A stretch of 64,000 nt of DNA from CAYUYV01 sp050331455 (GCA_050331455.1 JBHJGV010000052.1:43432-107431); one strand, 5' to 3'. Shown: positions 1 through 9,124, counted from the stretch's first letter. Notes: generated from the letters alone by a model not told the origin. Translations and numbers: made by a program.

Positions 1-72
1 ACGTTGGATATTGCGGACACGCTTTTGCGCCGCATGGGGTATGGAAGTCCCACCCTGGTCGAAGACCAGTGA
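1..72 (+). CDS. C-terminal end of an upstream protein, probably RlpA/SPOR-domain
   Basis: The first 23 codons are open and end in TGA at 70-72. The tail (ADTLLRRMGYGSPTLVEDQ) resembles the last helix and strand of a SPOR domain. In many alphaproteobacteria the gene directly upstream of the D,D-carboxypeptidase/tmk/holB run encodes a septal lytic transglycosylase of the RlpA type, so that is the likely identity. The assignment is inference from context plus a weak match; the rest of the gene lies outside the window. Confidence 0.45.
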   Translation, partial: TLDIADTLLRRMGYGSPTLVEDQ

Positions 73-174
73 TCCCGGACGCGACGCCGCCGCGCGGGCG
101 CTGCGCCTTTAAGATCAAATCGCCCTGTCGGGCCCATCCGGCCGGGCCCGACCGACACCAAACGGGAGATCCCC

Positions 175-1395
175 ATGACTGTTTTCGAGGACGCCCGCTC
201 ATTCGCCGCCCGAGGCATGGCCGTATGCGCCGCGGTCCTGGTGCTGCTCCTCGCCGCGCCGGTCCGGGCCGAGGTGATCGAAACGCCGGCAGACTTTGCC
301 ATCCTCACCGATGCAAAGACGGGCCAAGTGCTCTATTCCAAGAACCCCGATGCGCTCATGGCGCCGGCGTCCATGAGTAAGCTCATGACACTGACCATGC
401 TGTTCGAGCGCATCAAGTCCGGCCAGATCGGCCTCGATGACACCATCCGCATCAGCGAGGCGGCCTGGCGCAAGGGGGGCGCCGCGTCCGGATCCTCCAC
501 CATGTTCGCCGAGGTGAATTCCGAAGTGCCCGTGCGCGATATCCTGCGCGGCATCATCGTCCAGTCGGGCAATGACGCCTGCATCGCCGTGGCCGAGGCC
601 ATCGGCGGAACGGAGCAGAATTTTGCGGACATGATGACGACCCGGGCCCGGGAACTCGGCCTTTCACGCTCGACCTTCGCCAATTCGACCGGCTGGCCGG
701 ACCCGTCCCAGCGTATGACGGCGCGGGAACTGGCCATGCTGGCGCGCTACATCATCCAGACCTTTCCGGATTTCCTGCCGCTTTTCGCCGAGCAGAGCTT
801 CACCTGGAACGGCATCACCCAGAGCAACCGGAACCCCCTCATCTATTCCTTCCGCGGCGCAGACGGGCTGAAGACGGGGCATACGGAGGACTCCGGCTAC
901 GGTCTCGTCGGCACGGCGCGCCAGGGCGAGCGGCGGGTCATCCTGGTGGTGAACGGTCTGGCTTCGGACCGGGCGCGGGCCCGCGAGACCAAGCGGCTGA
1001 TGTCGATCGCCTTTGCAAGCTATACGGAAGAAAAACTGTTTGCTGCCGGCGATCCGGTCGGGTCCATCGATGTCTTCCACGGCAAGGCGCCGGAGGTGCC
1101 GGCCGTGACCGACCGCGATGTCTCGGCCTTCATCCACCGCTCCGCGCGGCGCGACATCAAGATCCGGCTGGCCTACCAGTCGCCCCTCAAGGCGCCCATC
1201 GCCAAGGGCGCGGAGATCGGCACCATGACGGTCGAGGCCCCGGGGCTGGAGCCCGTCCGGGCGCCTGTCTATGCCGGCGCGGACGTTCCGGAATTGGGCA
1301 TTTTCGGCAAGGCCCTTCTCGCCCTCGATCATCTGATTTTTTCGGATAAGGCCGCCCCAAAAGGCGCCATGGGAGCGGGGCCGAATGGCGGATGA
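175..1395 (+). CDS. D-alanyl-D-alanine carboxypeptidase (peptidase S11 family)
   Basis: Periplasmic penicillin-binding enzyme that trims the terminal D-Ala from peptidoglycan stem peptides. The 406-aa product has an N-terminal signal segment (hydrophobic about 15-32, cleavage near AEV). All three active-site motifs are present: SMSK at 66-69 (Ser66 nucleophile, Lys69 base), SGN at 131-133 and KTG at 233-235. A C-terminal beta-rich domain of the PBP5 type follows from about residue 290, and the extreme end is compatible with a membrane-anchoring helix. ATG at 175 follows GGGAGA. The end overlaps tmk by 11 nt, so the two are probably co-transcribed. The family is certain; the exact dac paralogue name is not. 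Confidence 0.93.
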   Translation: MTVFEDARSFAARGMAVCAAVLVLLLAAPVRAEVIETPADFAILTDAKTGQVLYSKNPDALMAPASMSKLMTLTMLFERIKSGQIGLDDTIRISEAAWRKGGAASGSSTMFAEVNSEVPVRDILRGIIVQSGNDACIAVAEAIGGTEQNFADMMTTRARELGLSRSTFANSTGWPDPSQRMTARELAMLARYIIQTFPDFLPLFAEQSFTWNGITQSNRNPLIYSFRGADGLKTGHTEDSGYGLVGTARQGERRVILVVNGLASDRARARETKRLMSIAFASYTEEKLFAAGDPVGSIDVFHGKAPEVPAVTDRDVSAFIHRSARRDIKIRLAYQSPLKAPIAKGAEIGTMTVEAPGLEPVRAPVYAGADVPELGIFGKALLALDHLIFSDKAAPKGAMGAGPNGG

Positions 1396-2089
1396 GGGGA
1401 CGCGGCACCGCGGCCCGTTCATCACCTTCGAAGGCGGGGAAGGGGCCGGAAAGACAACCCAGATCCGCCGTCTCGCCGACCGTCTGTTGGCGTCGGGTCA
1501 CCGCGTCCTGACAACGCGCGAGCCCGGCGGAAGTCCGGGTGCCGATGCCATCCGCGCTCTGCTCGTCACCGGTGAGGCCGAGCGCTGGCGGCCCGAAAGC
1601 GAACTGTTTCTGTTCGCCGCCGCCCGGGCCGACCATGTCGCCCGCGTCATCGCGCCGGCCCTCCAGGCGGGCCAAACGGTGCTGTGCGATCGCTTCTCGG
1701 ACTCCACGCTGGTCTATCAGGGCCACGGCCATGGCCTTGACCGGGACATGGTGGCCGACGTCAACCGGATCGCCACGGGCAATCTTGTTCCGGACCTGAC
1801 CCTCATCCTGGACGTTCCCGTCACCATTGGCCTGGCCCGAGCCGCCGAGCGGGGCGGAGCCGCGGCTGAAGACCGGTTCGAGCGTATGGGGCACGCCTTT
1901 CACCAAAGGTTGTGGGAAGGCTTTCGGGCCCTCGCCGTGGCGGACCCCGAACGGTGCCGCCTGATCGACGCCGCCGGCGATCCGGACGCGGTGGCCGAGG
2001 GGATCTGGCGCATCGTGGAACCGTGGATCGCGGCCCACGGCCCGTCGCACAGCGCACAAGGGAACGACGGCCATGGCCTCTCGCACTGA
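1385..2089 (+). CDS. tmk: thymidylate kinase
   Basis: Phosphorylates dTMP to dTDP in the cytoplasm for DNA synthesis. The 234-aa protein has the P-loop GGEGAGKT at 17-24, the dTMP-binding EPGG at 46-49 and the DRF motif at 102-104, followed by the conserved YQG. The C-terminal 20 or so residues (rich in His, Gly and Ser) run past the usual end of the family, where the reading frame extends into the start of holB. ATG at 1385 lies inside the end of the carboxypeptidase gene, and the stop lies 17 nt inside holB. This arrangement indicates an operon with translational coupling. Confidence 0.95.
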   Translation: MADEGTRHRGPFITFEGGEGAGKTTQIRRLADRLLASGHRVLTTREPGGSPGADAIRALLVTGEAERWRPESELFLFAAARADHVARVIAPALQAGQTVLCDRFSDSTLVYQGHGHGLDRDMVADVNRIATGNLVPDLTLILDVPVTIGLARAAERGGAAAEDRFERMGHAFHQRLWEGFRALAVADPERCRLIDAAGDPDAVAEGIWRIVEPWIAAHGPSHSAQGNDGHGLSH

Positions 2090-3182
2090 CGGGCAGGAGG
2101 ATGCGGGGGAACCGGACCGGGTGGCCGGCTGCCGGCATCCCCGGGATACGGTCACGCTGCACGGCCATGGCGCGGCTGAAGCCCTGCTTGCCGCCGCGTT
2201 GACAAAAGGCACGCTGGCCCATGGCTGGCTGATCGGCGGACCGGCGGGGATCGGCAAGGCGACCCTGGCCTATCGCCTCGCCAAGGCCGTGCTGGTTCCG
2301 GATGCACGTCTGTCTTCAGACAGTCTTGAGACGGATCATCAGCATGCAGGTATCCGCCGCATACTGTCCGGAGGGCACGGTGATCTCGTCGTCATCCGGC
2401 GGCCGGTGGACGAAAACACCGGCAAGGCCAAGGCCACGATCCCCGTAGAGGCAGTCCGCCGGCTCCAGGCCTTTTTCGGGCACCATGCGGGCGAGGGGGG
2501 CTGGCGCGTCGCCGTGATCGACAACGCCAATGACCTGACGACGAGCGCGGCCAATGCGCTCCTCAAGACCCTCGAGGAACCGCCGCCCCGGGCCCTGATC
2601 CTGCTGGTCGCGGATGCGCCGGCGCGTCTCCTGCCGACGATCCGCTCGCGCTGCCGTCGGTTGATCCTGAAACCACTGGGGACGGACGATCTCTCCCGCG
2701 TTCTCAAAGAGCAGGACATTGCCGTGCCCCAGGATAAGGCAGGCCTCGTCGCACGGCTGTCGCAGGGCAGTGCGGGGCGCGCCGCCGGGCTTGTCCAGGG
2801 CGACGGGCTCGCCCTGTTTGAGGACCTCTCCGGGCTTTTGGAGACCTTGCCCCAGCTCGATGTGTCCAAACTCCATATCTTTGCCGAAAGGGTGACACGG
2901 CGGGGGAACGATGCGGCGTTCGAGACGGTCCGCGACCTTTTGGAAGGCTGGATGATGCGGCTCGTGCGCACCGCGGCCACCGGTGCGCCCGGTGAGGATC
3001 TGCTGCCCGGCGACGGGGAACGGATCGCGGCCCTTGCCGGCCGCCGCCCCCTTGATGCCTGGCTGGAGGCATGGGACAAGATCGCCGAAGCGCTGGCGGC
3101 CGGTGTCGGTCTCAATCTGGAGCGCAAGCAGCTCCTTTTGAGTGCTTTCTTCACGCTCCAGGCCGCCGCCAAGGGCGCGTGA
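2073..3182 (+). CDS. holB: DNA polymerase III subunit delta'
   Basis: Clamp-loader subunit of the replicative polymerase. The 369-aa protein is an AAA+ ATPase-like fold: a P-loop-like GPAGIGKA at 56-63, the conserved ANALLKTLEEPP region near 165-176 and the SRCRR sensor near 205. The four-cysteine zinc module found in many bacterial delta' and gamma/tau subunits is not visible. ATG at 2073 overlaps tmk by 17 nt; the first 25 residues are poorly conserved, so a later start is possible. In relatives this gene is followed by metG, but here tatD follows after about 50 nt. Confidence 0.92.
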   Translation: MASRTDGQEDAGEPDRVAGCRHPRDTVTLHGHGAAEALLAAALTKGTLAHGWLIGGPAGIGKATLAYRLAKAVLVPDARLSSDSLETDHQHAGIRRILSGGHGDLVVIRRPVDENTGKAKATIPVEAVRRLQAFFGHHAGEGGWRVAVIDNANDLTTSAANALLKTLEEPPPRALILLVADAPARLLPTIRSRCRRLILKPLGTDDLSRVLKEQDIAVPQDKAGLVARLSQGSAGRAAGLVQGDGLALFEDLSGLLETLPQLDVSKLHIFAERVTRRGNDAAFETVRDLLEGWMMRLVRTAATGAPGEDLLPGDGERIAALAGRRPLDAWLEAWDKIAEALAAGVGLNLERKQLLLSAFFTLQAAAKGA

Positions 3183-3234
3183 CGGCAACGGGCCGTCGGC
3201 AGCCGAACCACCGCACCCCGTGGCAGGAGACGTC

Positions 3235-4029
3235 ATGCTTGTCGATAGCCATTGCCATCTGGATTTTCCGGATCTGGCCGAAGACCGCGCGGGCATTCTG
3301 GCCCGGGCCGCCACGGCCGGCATCGGCACGATGGTCACCATCTCCACCCACGTGACCCGCGCCGATCAGGTGCGTGCCGTCGCCGAGGCCCATGATCCCG
3401 TGTACTGCACCATGGGTATCCATCCCCACCATGTGGCGGAGGAGCCGGCGGTGAGTGTCGCCGATCTGGCGGCGCTGACGGCGCATCCCAAGGTCATCGG
3501 CCTTGGGGAAAGCGGCCTTGACTATTACTACGAGCGCAGCCCGCGGGACATTCAGCAGGACCGCTTCCGCACCCATATCGCGGCGGCCCGCGAGACCGGG
3601 CTGCCTCTGGTCGTCCACACGCGGGATGCGGATGACGACACGGCGGCCATGCTGGAGGAGGAAATGGCCAAGGGCGCCTTTCCCGGCTTGCTCCATTGTT
3701 TCAGTTCGGGGGCGGAGCTTGCCCGCCGGGCCGTGGAGATCGGCTTTTATGTCTCGTTCTCCGGCATTTTGACCTTCAACCGGGCCGCCGATCTGCGGGC
3801 GATTGCCGCCGAGCTCCCGGCGGATCGCCTGCTGGTGGAAACGGACGCGCCTTATCTCGCGCCCGTGCCCTATCGGGGCAAGCGAAACGAGCCGGCCTTC
3901 GTCGCCCATACCGCCGCGGTGCTGGCCGAGACCCGGGGCGTTAGCGCCGACGAGATCGCCCATCAGACGACGGAAAATTTCTTCCGCCTGTTCACCAAGG
4001 CACAGCGGCCCTCCGCTGCAGCGGCGTGA
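3235..4029 (+). CDS. TatD family metal-dependent hydrolase (DNase)
   Basis: TIM-barrel metallo-hydrolase of the TatD/YcfH family, usually a 3'-5' exonuclease or DNase. The 264-aa product starts MLVDSHCHLDF, giving metal ligands His6 and His8. It also carries GLGESGLDYYYE (bridging Glu), HTRDADDD, HCFSSG and the C-terminal ETDAPYLAP followed by RGKRNEP. The ATG at 3235 is chosen because the conserved family start begins there and AGGAGA sits 5 nt upstream. The stop overlaps a possible GTG start of the next gene, so the two are coupled. Confidence 0.92.
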   Translation: MLVDSHCHLDFPDLAEDRAGILARAATAGIGTMVTISTHVTRADQVRAVAEAHDPVYCTMGIHPHHVAEEPAVSVADLAALTAHPKVIGLGESGLDYYYERSPRDIQQDRFRTHIAAARETGLPLVVHTRDADDDTAAMLEEEMAKGAFPGLLHCFSSGAELARRAVEIGFYVSFSGILTFNRAADLRAIAAELPADRLLVETDAPYLAPVPYRGKRNEPAFVAHTAAVLAETRGVSADEIAHQTTENFFRLFTKAQRPSAAAA

Positions 4030-4037
4030 GGCGATCC

Positions 4038-4856
4038 ATGGGCCCACGCATCCTGAAGGTGACCCTGCTCGGCACCGGGTCTTCGAGCGGCGTGCCCAAG
4101 GTTGGCGGAGACTGGGGCGAGTGCGACCCGGCCGAGCCGCGCAACCGGCGCAGACGCTGTTGCGCCCTGGTGGAACTCGGCCCCGAAAACGGTCCGTTCA
4201 CAACGGTCCTGATCGATACGTCTCCGGATCTTCGCGAACAGCTTCTCGACACGGGGACGACCCATCTCGATGCGGTGCTGTACACCCACGACCACGCGGA
4301 TCAGACCCACGGCATCGACGATCTGCGCCATCTGGCAGGGCGGATGCGCCGCCGGATCCCGGTCTTCCTGGACAAGGCGACCTTCCGGACCCTGGGAGAG
4401 CGTTTCGGCTATTGCTTTGAAATGCCTCCGGGCAGTTTCTATCCGCCGATCCTCGAGGCCCGGATCATCCCGGGCCCGTTGCATTCCTTTCAGATCGAAG
4501 GGCCCGGCGGAACCATGGACGTCCTACCCGTCGACCAGGACCACGGGATGATCCGGTCCCTGGGCTTTCGCATCGGGCCCATGGCCTATTCGGCGGATGT
4601 GGTGGACTTTCCCCGGGAGAGCCTGGAGGCGTTGCGCGGGCTCGAATGCTTTATCTGCGATGCCCTGCGCTGGCGCTCCCACACGACCCATTCCCATGTG
4701 GACAAGACCCTGGGCTGGTTCCGTGAGCTGAACGTCCCCCATGGCGTGTTGACCAATCTGCATATCGACCTCGATTACCGCACACTGTGCGCGTACGTCC
4801 CCGATACCGTCACGGTGGGCTACGACAACCTGACCCTCAGATTCGAGGTTCCCTAG
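4038..4856 (+). CDS. MBL-fold metallo-hydrolase, PhnP-like
   Basis: Cytoplasmic metallo-beta-lactamase-fold phosphodiesterase of the group that includes PhnP (cyclic phosphate phosphodiesterase). The 272-aa protein begins with the GTGSSSGVP strand-loop. It has a CDP/RRRRC segment that may bind a structural metal and the HxHxDH-type core THDHADQTHG (His84, His86, Asp88, His91), with later His residues near DQDHG and HTTHSHVDKTLG. ATG at 4038 follows GAGG; a GTG at 4026 overlapping the tatD stop is an alternative. TatD and this hydrolase are neighbours in many alphaproteobacteria. The precise substrate is unknown. Confidence 0.88.
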   Translation: MGPRILKVTLLGTGSSSGVPKVGGDWGECDPAEPRNRRRRCCALVELGPENGPFTTVLIDTSPDLREQLLDTGTTHLDAVLYTHDHADQTHGIDDLRHLAGRMRRRIPVFLDKATFRTLGERFGYCFEMPPGSFYPPILEARIIPGPLHSFQIEGPGGTMDVLPVDQDHGMIRSLGFRIGPMAYSADVVDFPRESLEALRGLECFICDALRWRSHTTHSHVDKTLGWFRELNVPHGVLTNLHIDLDYRTLCAYVPDTVTVGYDNLTLRFEVP

Positions 4857-4991
4857 GGCGGGTCGAGATCCGCCACACAGGCTCTTCACGGAATACCGAA
4901 CAAGCGGGCGGGCTCCGGCGGCGGATTTAACTTCGCCCTTCAGGGATGATCATGACCAATGGCGTGCGCCAGCTGGCTTGCCCCCGTCCGT

Positions 4992-6596
4992 TCAGGGCCG
5001 TCGCGGCAGGCTGAGCGCCAGGGCGATACCGCCAACGAACATCACGGCGGTGACGAGGAAACAGTCCTGGAAGGCCATGGTCCCGGCATTGGCAGCGATG
5101 CGGCTGCTGATCCCTCCGAAGGCGGACTGGAAGGACTGGAGCGGCGACAGGGGAAGGCCGAGCATCTCCAGCCGCAACATTTCGTGGGCATAGAGAAACT
5201 GGACATTGGCCTCGTTCGTCGCCGAAGCCAGGGCCTGCCCATGGAACAGGGTGCGCCGCTGGAGCAGCAGGGCCAGCATGATCACGCCGAGGGCGCCGCC
5301 GAACTGCATGAAGAAACTGGCCGCGCCGGCCCCGGCGCCGATCAGGTCGGGGGGCAGATCGCGAATGGCCGTGCGGTTGCCCGTCGGCATGACGAGGCTG
5401 ATGCCGATCCGGCTGAGGATCAGCCACCAGACCAGGGTCCCGAAGGACGTATCCAGCGTGATGCCGGACATCAGCCAGGCGGAAAATCCGAAGACGGCCA
5501 TGCCTGCGAGGATCAGCCAGCGTGGATCGATCCGGTCCGACAGGGCGCCGGCCAGCGGAAAGCCGATCAGCATGGCCATGCCGGCGGGCACCATCAGCAG
5601 GCCCGATTGGGTCGGCGAATAGCCCTGGAGCCCCTGGACAAAAAGCGGGATCAAAAAGGTCGAGCCATAGATCGCAAAGCCCTGGAGCATGACCACGGCG
5701 CCGCCGGCCACGAAGGTGCGGTTGGTAAACAGGCGTAAATTCAGGACCGGGAAGGCCTGCCCCATCTCCCAGGCGATGAAGGCGAGGGCCATGATGCCGG
5801 CAGCCATCAGCCGGAGGATGGTGTCCGTATCGCTCCAGCCCGTGCGGTTGCCGTTGGCAAGGCCCGCCAGCATGGTGAAAGCCGCCGCCACGAGCAGGGC
5901 AAGGCCGACGGCGTCAAAGGGCGGGCGCTTGCCGGTACTGTCCCGGCGCGGCAGGACCAGCACGGCGATGGGCAGGGACACGAGCGCCAAGGGTGCCGTG
6001 ACCAGAAACACGAAGCGCCAATCGAAGACATCCATGGCCATGCCGCCGATCAGCGGCCCGAGCGCCGGCGCCATGACGACGCCCAGGGAAAAGATCCCGA
6101 GGGCCGCGCCCCGGCGATGCTCCGCGAAGGTCTGAAAAATCATCATCAGGGGCAGGGGCTGGACAAATCCGGCCGCCACGCCCTGCATGATCCGGGCGAC
6201 GACCAGCATTTCGAGGGAATCGGCCGCCGCACCCAGGAAGGATCCGGCCGCGAAGATGACCATGGCTGCGGCGAAACTGTTCCGTACCCCGATGGCGGCG
6301 ACGGCCCAGGCATTCGTCAGCATGGCCGCCATGGAAGCCGCCAGAAAGCCGGTGGACAGCCATTGGGCCTCGTCCTGGCCCAGGCCGAAGGCGCCGATGA
6401 TGGAGGGCAGGGCCACATTGATGATGGTGGCGGCCAGCATGGTGGCGAAAGCGCCCGTGAGCATGGTGGCGAGCAGAATGACCGGATAGGCTGCCCCGAA
6501 TTCGGCAAAGCGTGCGCGAATCCCGGGGCCGGCATGGTCCGGAACAATCGGATCCACCCTATGCGGATCGACCGGTGGCGGTCCCTCGACGCTCAC
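4992..6596 (-). CDS. EmrB/QacA-type MFS multidrug exporter (DHA2, 14 TM)
   Basis: Inner-membrane proton-drug antiporter of the DHA2 family. The 534-aa protein has about 14 hydrophobic segments starting near residue 35, and the family loop with GxLxDRxxxR character (GALSDRIDPRW in the second half). GTG at 6596 overlaps the TGA of the upstream membrane-fusion gene by 4 nt (GTGA), so the two are translated together. With its partner it would form an EmrAB-type tripartite pump using an outer-membrane channel encoded elsewhere. The substrate cannot be told from sequence. Confidence 0.9.
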   Translation of the reverse strand: MSVEGPPPVDPHRVDPIVPDHAGPGIRARFAEFGAAYPVILLATMLTGAFATMLAATIINVALPSIIGAFGLGQDEAQWLSTGFLAASMAAMLTNAWAVAAIGVRNSFAAAMVIFAAGSFLGAAADSLEMLVVARIMQGVAAGFVQPLPLMMIFQTFAEHRRGAALGIFSLGVVMAPALGPLIGGMAMDVFDWRFVFLVTAPLALVSLPIAVLVLPRRDSTGKRPPFDAVGLALLVAAAFTMLAGLANGNRTGWSDTDTILRLMAAGIMALAFIAWEMGQAFPVLNLRLFTNRTFVAGGAVVMLQGFAIYGSTFLIPLFVQGLQGYSPTQSGLLMVPAGMAMLIGFPLAGALSDRIDPRWLILAGMAVFGFSAWLMSGITLDTSFGTLVWWLILSRIGISLVMPTGNRTAIRDLPPDLIGAGAGAASFFMQFGGALGVIMLALLLQRRTLFHGQALASATNEANVQFLYAHEMLRLEMLGLPLSPLQSFQSAFGGISSRIAANAGTMAFQDCFLVTAVMFVGGIALALSLPRRP

Positions 6597-7699
6597 GGGG
6601 TGTCCCCGACGGCAATGGCGATCGTAACCATGGTGCCCGGCCGCAGGGTGAGGTCATGTTCGGCGAGGCGGATCTTGATGGGCACCCGCTGGGTGATCTT
6701 GGTGAAGACGCCGCTTGCATTGGGGCTGGGCAGCAGGGCGAACTCGCCCGTCGCCACGTCCCGGATGCGCACCACCTCGCCTTGCAGCGGCGCGCGGCCC
6801 GGAAAGGCATCGACACGGACTTCCACGGGCGCGCCGAGGCGAACCCGGGCGATCCGGGTCTCCTTGATGTTCGCCTCCACCCATACCGATGCCGGGTCGT
6901 GAACCAAAGCGGCACGGAACCCGGGCAGGGCCTGTTCGCCGATCTCAAGGAAGATCTCGTCCACGACCCCGTCGATGGGTGTGCGGATGGCATGGCGTTC
7001 CACGACGATCCTCTGGCTCCCGATCTGGCTCGCGACCTCGTCCTGGCGCCGGTTCAGCATAGTGATCCGGTGACTGATGATCTCCGCCTCAAGCAGATTG
7101 GCCTCGGCCTGCGCAATGCGGGCCTTGAGCGCGGCGATCCGGGCCCGGGCGTCTTCCTGGTCGCGCACGGCCTCGACGAGCCGGGTTTCCGCCTCGTCCA
7201 TGGTTTCCTCGGACATCACGCCCCGCTGGCGCAGGGAGCGCGCCCGGTCCGCCTGGCGCTCGGCCTGCTGGCGGCGGGCATCGGCGGCGTTGAGATCGGC
7301 TTCCACTTGGCGCCGTTCGGCGCGGCGTTCGGCGAGGCGGCTGCGCGCCACGGCCACGGTTTGATCGCGCAGGGTCCGGGTCATGGCCGTTTCCGCCCTC
7401 AGGGCCTCAAGCCCGGCGGTGAGTTCCTGGAGGCGGAAGACGGCTTCGCGATCGTCGAGCTGGAGCAGCACCTGGCCGGCGCGGACCCGGTCGCCGACGT
7501 CCACCGGCACGGCAGCCACCTGGCCCCGGAGCTGGGCTGAGACCCCAACCATGGTGGCCTTGATGCGGGCATCGGTGGCATGGATCCAGCGACTGCGCTC
7601 CTCGACCCATATGATCGCCGCGAGGACGGCCGCGGCCAGAGCAAATCCCAGGGCGATGCGGCCACGGCGCCGTCGCATGGCATCGAGAATGCCCCCCAT
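6593..7699 (-). CDS. HlyD/EmrA-family membrane-fusion protein
   Basis: Periplasmic adaptor that links the EmrB-type exporter to an outer-membrane channel. The 368-aa protein has one N-terminal membrane segment (about 12-32), a lipoyl-like half near residue 50, and a long Ala/Arg/Glu-rich coiled-coil hairpin (about 95-215). The second lipoyl half follows and then a beta-barrel region ending RPGTMVTIAIAVGD. ATG at 7699 follows GGGAGGAAG. It is the first gene of the two-gene operon. No regulator (TetR/MarR) is adjacent; the divergent neighbour is a Nudix hydrolase. Confidence 0.9.
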   Translation of the reverse strand: MGGILDAMRRRRGRIALGFALAAAVLAAIIWVEERSRWIHATDARIKATMVGVSAQLRGQVAAVPVDVGDRVRAGQVLLQLDDREAVFRLQELTAGLEALRAETAMTRTLRDQTVAVARSRLAERRAERRQVEADLNAADARRQQAERQADRARSLRQRGVMSEETMDEAETRLVEAVRDQEDARARIAALKARIAQAEANLLEAEIISHRITMLNRRQDEVASQIGSQRIVVERHAIRTPIDGVVDEIFLEIGEQALPGFRAALVHDPASVWVEANIKETRIARVRLGAPVEVRVDAFPGRAPLQGEVVRIRDVATGEFALLPSPNASGVFTKITQRVPIKIRLAEHDLTLRPGTMVTIAIAVGDTP

Positions 7700-7757
7700 G
7701 GATCTTCCTCCCGTTTTTTCTCGTCATTGGAGGAGAGTATCCCCCGGTGCCCGGCGC

Positions 7758-7785
7758 TTGCCCAGGGGCACAGGACCGCTAGGCT
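7758..7785 (+). promoter_or_regulatory. possible sigma70-type promoter for the Nudix gene
   Basis: TTGCCC (7758-7763) and TAGGCT (7780-7785) are separated by 16 nt and lie 33 nt before the ATG of the Nudix gene, in the 119-bp divergent gap. The match is weak and found by eye only. Confidence 0.25.
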
Positions 7786-7818
7786 GTTTGCAGACAAGAT
7801 CAAAGAGGAGAGGAACCC

Positions 7819-8598
7819 ATGGCGCAGAACTCACCGGCGGCGCCGTCGGCCACCATTTTGCTGCTGCGTGACGGCGTGCAGGGGCTTGAGGTTTTTATGG
7901 TGGTGCGCAACTACCAGATCGATTTCGCCTCGGGCGCCCTGGTGTTCCCGGGCGGCAAGGTCGATGAGGGCGACCGGGCTCCGTCCATCCGCCCGCGCTG
8001 CCGCGGCCATGAGGAGCACGATGAAGAGGCGCTCGCCTTGCGGATTTGTGCCGTGCGCGAAGTGTTCGAGGAATGCGGCGTCCTGCTCGCCGAGCAGGGT
8101 GTTTTGTCCGGCGTGCCGGCTGCCTTGACGAACCAGGAGACGGTCCGGGCGGCGGTGCATGGGGGCTCGATGGACATGGAGACGCTGCTGAGCGCCCATG
8201 ATCTCGGGCTCGATCTGACGGCACTGGTGCCCTTTGCCCATTGGATCACGCCGGACATGATGCCCCGGCGCTACGATACCCATTTCTTCCTGGCCCGGGT
8301 GCCGGGCGCCCAGGCGGCGCGCCATGACGGCGACGAGTCGGTGGACTCGGTCTGGATCAATCCGGCGCGGGCCCTCCAGGAAGCCGAGGACGGCAAATGG
8401 ACGATAATCTTCCCGACACGGATGAATTTGATGAAACTTGCCTGCAGTGCCACGGTGGACGAGGCTCTTGCCCGCGCCGCCGGTGAAACGGTGGTGACCG
8501 TCAAACCCTGGGTGGAGAATACGGACGAGGGCGCCTTCCTGCGCATTCCGGACGATGCCGGATACGACGTGACCCGCGAGCCCCTGGAAAAGTTGTGA
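7819..8598 (+). CDS. Nudix hydrolase, NUDT19-like with inserted Nudix box
   Basis: Pyrophosphohydrolase of the Nudix superfamily. The 259-aa protein has FPGGKVDEGD near residues 45-54, and the REVFEECGVLL half of the box begins only about 25 residues later, so the box carries an insertion between its two halves. That layout, together with LRICAVREVFEE, is typical of the NUDT19/RP2p (acyl-CoA diphosphatase-like) branch. The middle segment has the family WITPDMMPRRYDTHFF. ATG at 7819 follows AGAGGAGAGGA. It stands alone between two oppositely oriented genes. A CoA-ester substrate is inferred from family membership only. Confidence 0.88.
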   Translation: MAQNSPAAPSATILLLRDGVQGLEVFMVVRNYQIDFASGALVFPGGKVDEGDRAPSIRPRCRGHEEHDEEALALRICAVREVFEECGVLLAEQGVLSGVPAALTNQETVRAAVHGGSMDMETLLSAHDLGLDLTALVPFAHWITPDMMPRRYDTHFFLARVPGAQAARHDGDESVDSVWINPARALQEAEDGKWTIIFPTRMNLMKLACSATVDEALARAAGETVVTVKPWVENTDEGAFLRIPDDAGYDVTREPLEKL

Positions 8599-8629
8599 AC
8601 GCCAAAGGCACTGCAGCGTCGAGGACGTG

Positions 8630-9124
8630 TCAGGAAGAGGTTTTGCGCCGGTCGGGTCCGTTGTAGGGCGGCCTTCGCATGGGCCGTCGCCGGTCCGGAC
8701 CGATATACGTCTTGCTACGGATGAAGGGCACGTCTTTATTGAGCGTTGCGGTGATGGTTGAAAAAAGGGCCTCCGCTGACACCGGCTTGCCCAGAATCTG
8801 ATGGGTGCCGGCGTCCCGGGCCTTGGCGATCAGGTTCGGGTTGGCATGACCGGTCATGAGAATGATCGGCGTGGCCGGTCTCGGGGACCCCGCCGCTTGG
8901 CGCACCCGACGAATGAACTGCAACCCGTTGATCTTCGGCATCTCCCAGTCGACGAGGATGATGTCCGGTGCGGCATGGCAGTAGAGGTCCCAGCCGGCCG
9001 GGGCATTCGCCGCCTCGAGAAACGACACGGTCGGGAATGCGGACAGCATGGACTTGACGATGTTCCGCATATAGCGGTCATCGTCAATCATCAGTATCGT
9101 GATGTCTCCCAGGAGCGTTTCCAT
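8630..9124 (-). CDS. CheY-like response regulator receiver protein with GPDRR tail
   Basis: Single-domain phosphoreceiver of 164 aa. It has the acidic DDD triad at 14-16, the phosphorylation site Asp59 in VDWEMPKING, the switch Thr in LMTGHA and Lys in GKPV. After the receiver there is a basic tail in which GPDRR occurs twice. No kinase is adjacent, so the partner is unknown. ATG at 9124 gives the natural receiver start; a TTG one codon upstream is possible. The tail pattern recurs in receiver proteins of alphaproteobacteria, but its function is not known to me. Confidence 0.88.
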   Translation of the reverse strand: METLLGDITILMIDDDRYMRNIVKSMLSAFPTVSFLEAANAPAGWDLYCHAAPDIILVDWEMPKINGLQFIRRVRQAAGSPRPATPIILMTGHANPNLIAKARDAGTHQILGKPVSAEALFSTITATLNKDVPFIRSKTYIGPDRRRPMRRPPYNGPDRRKTSS

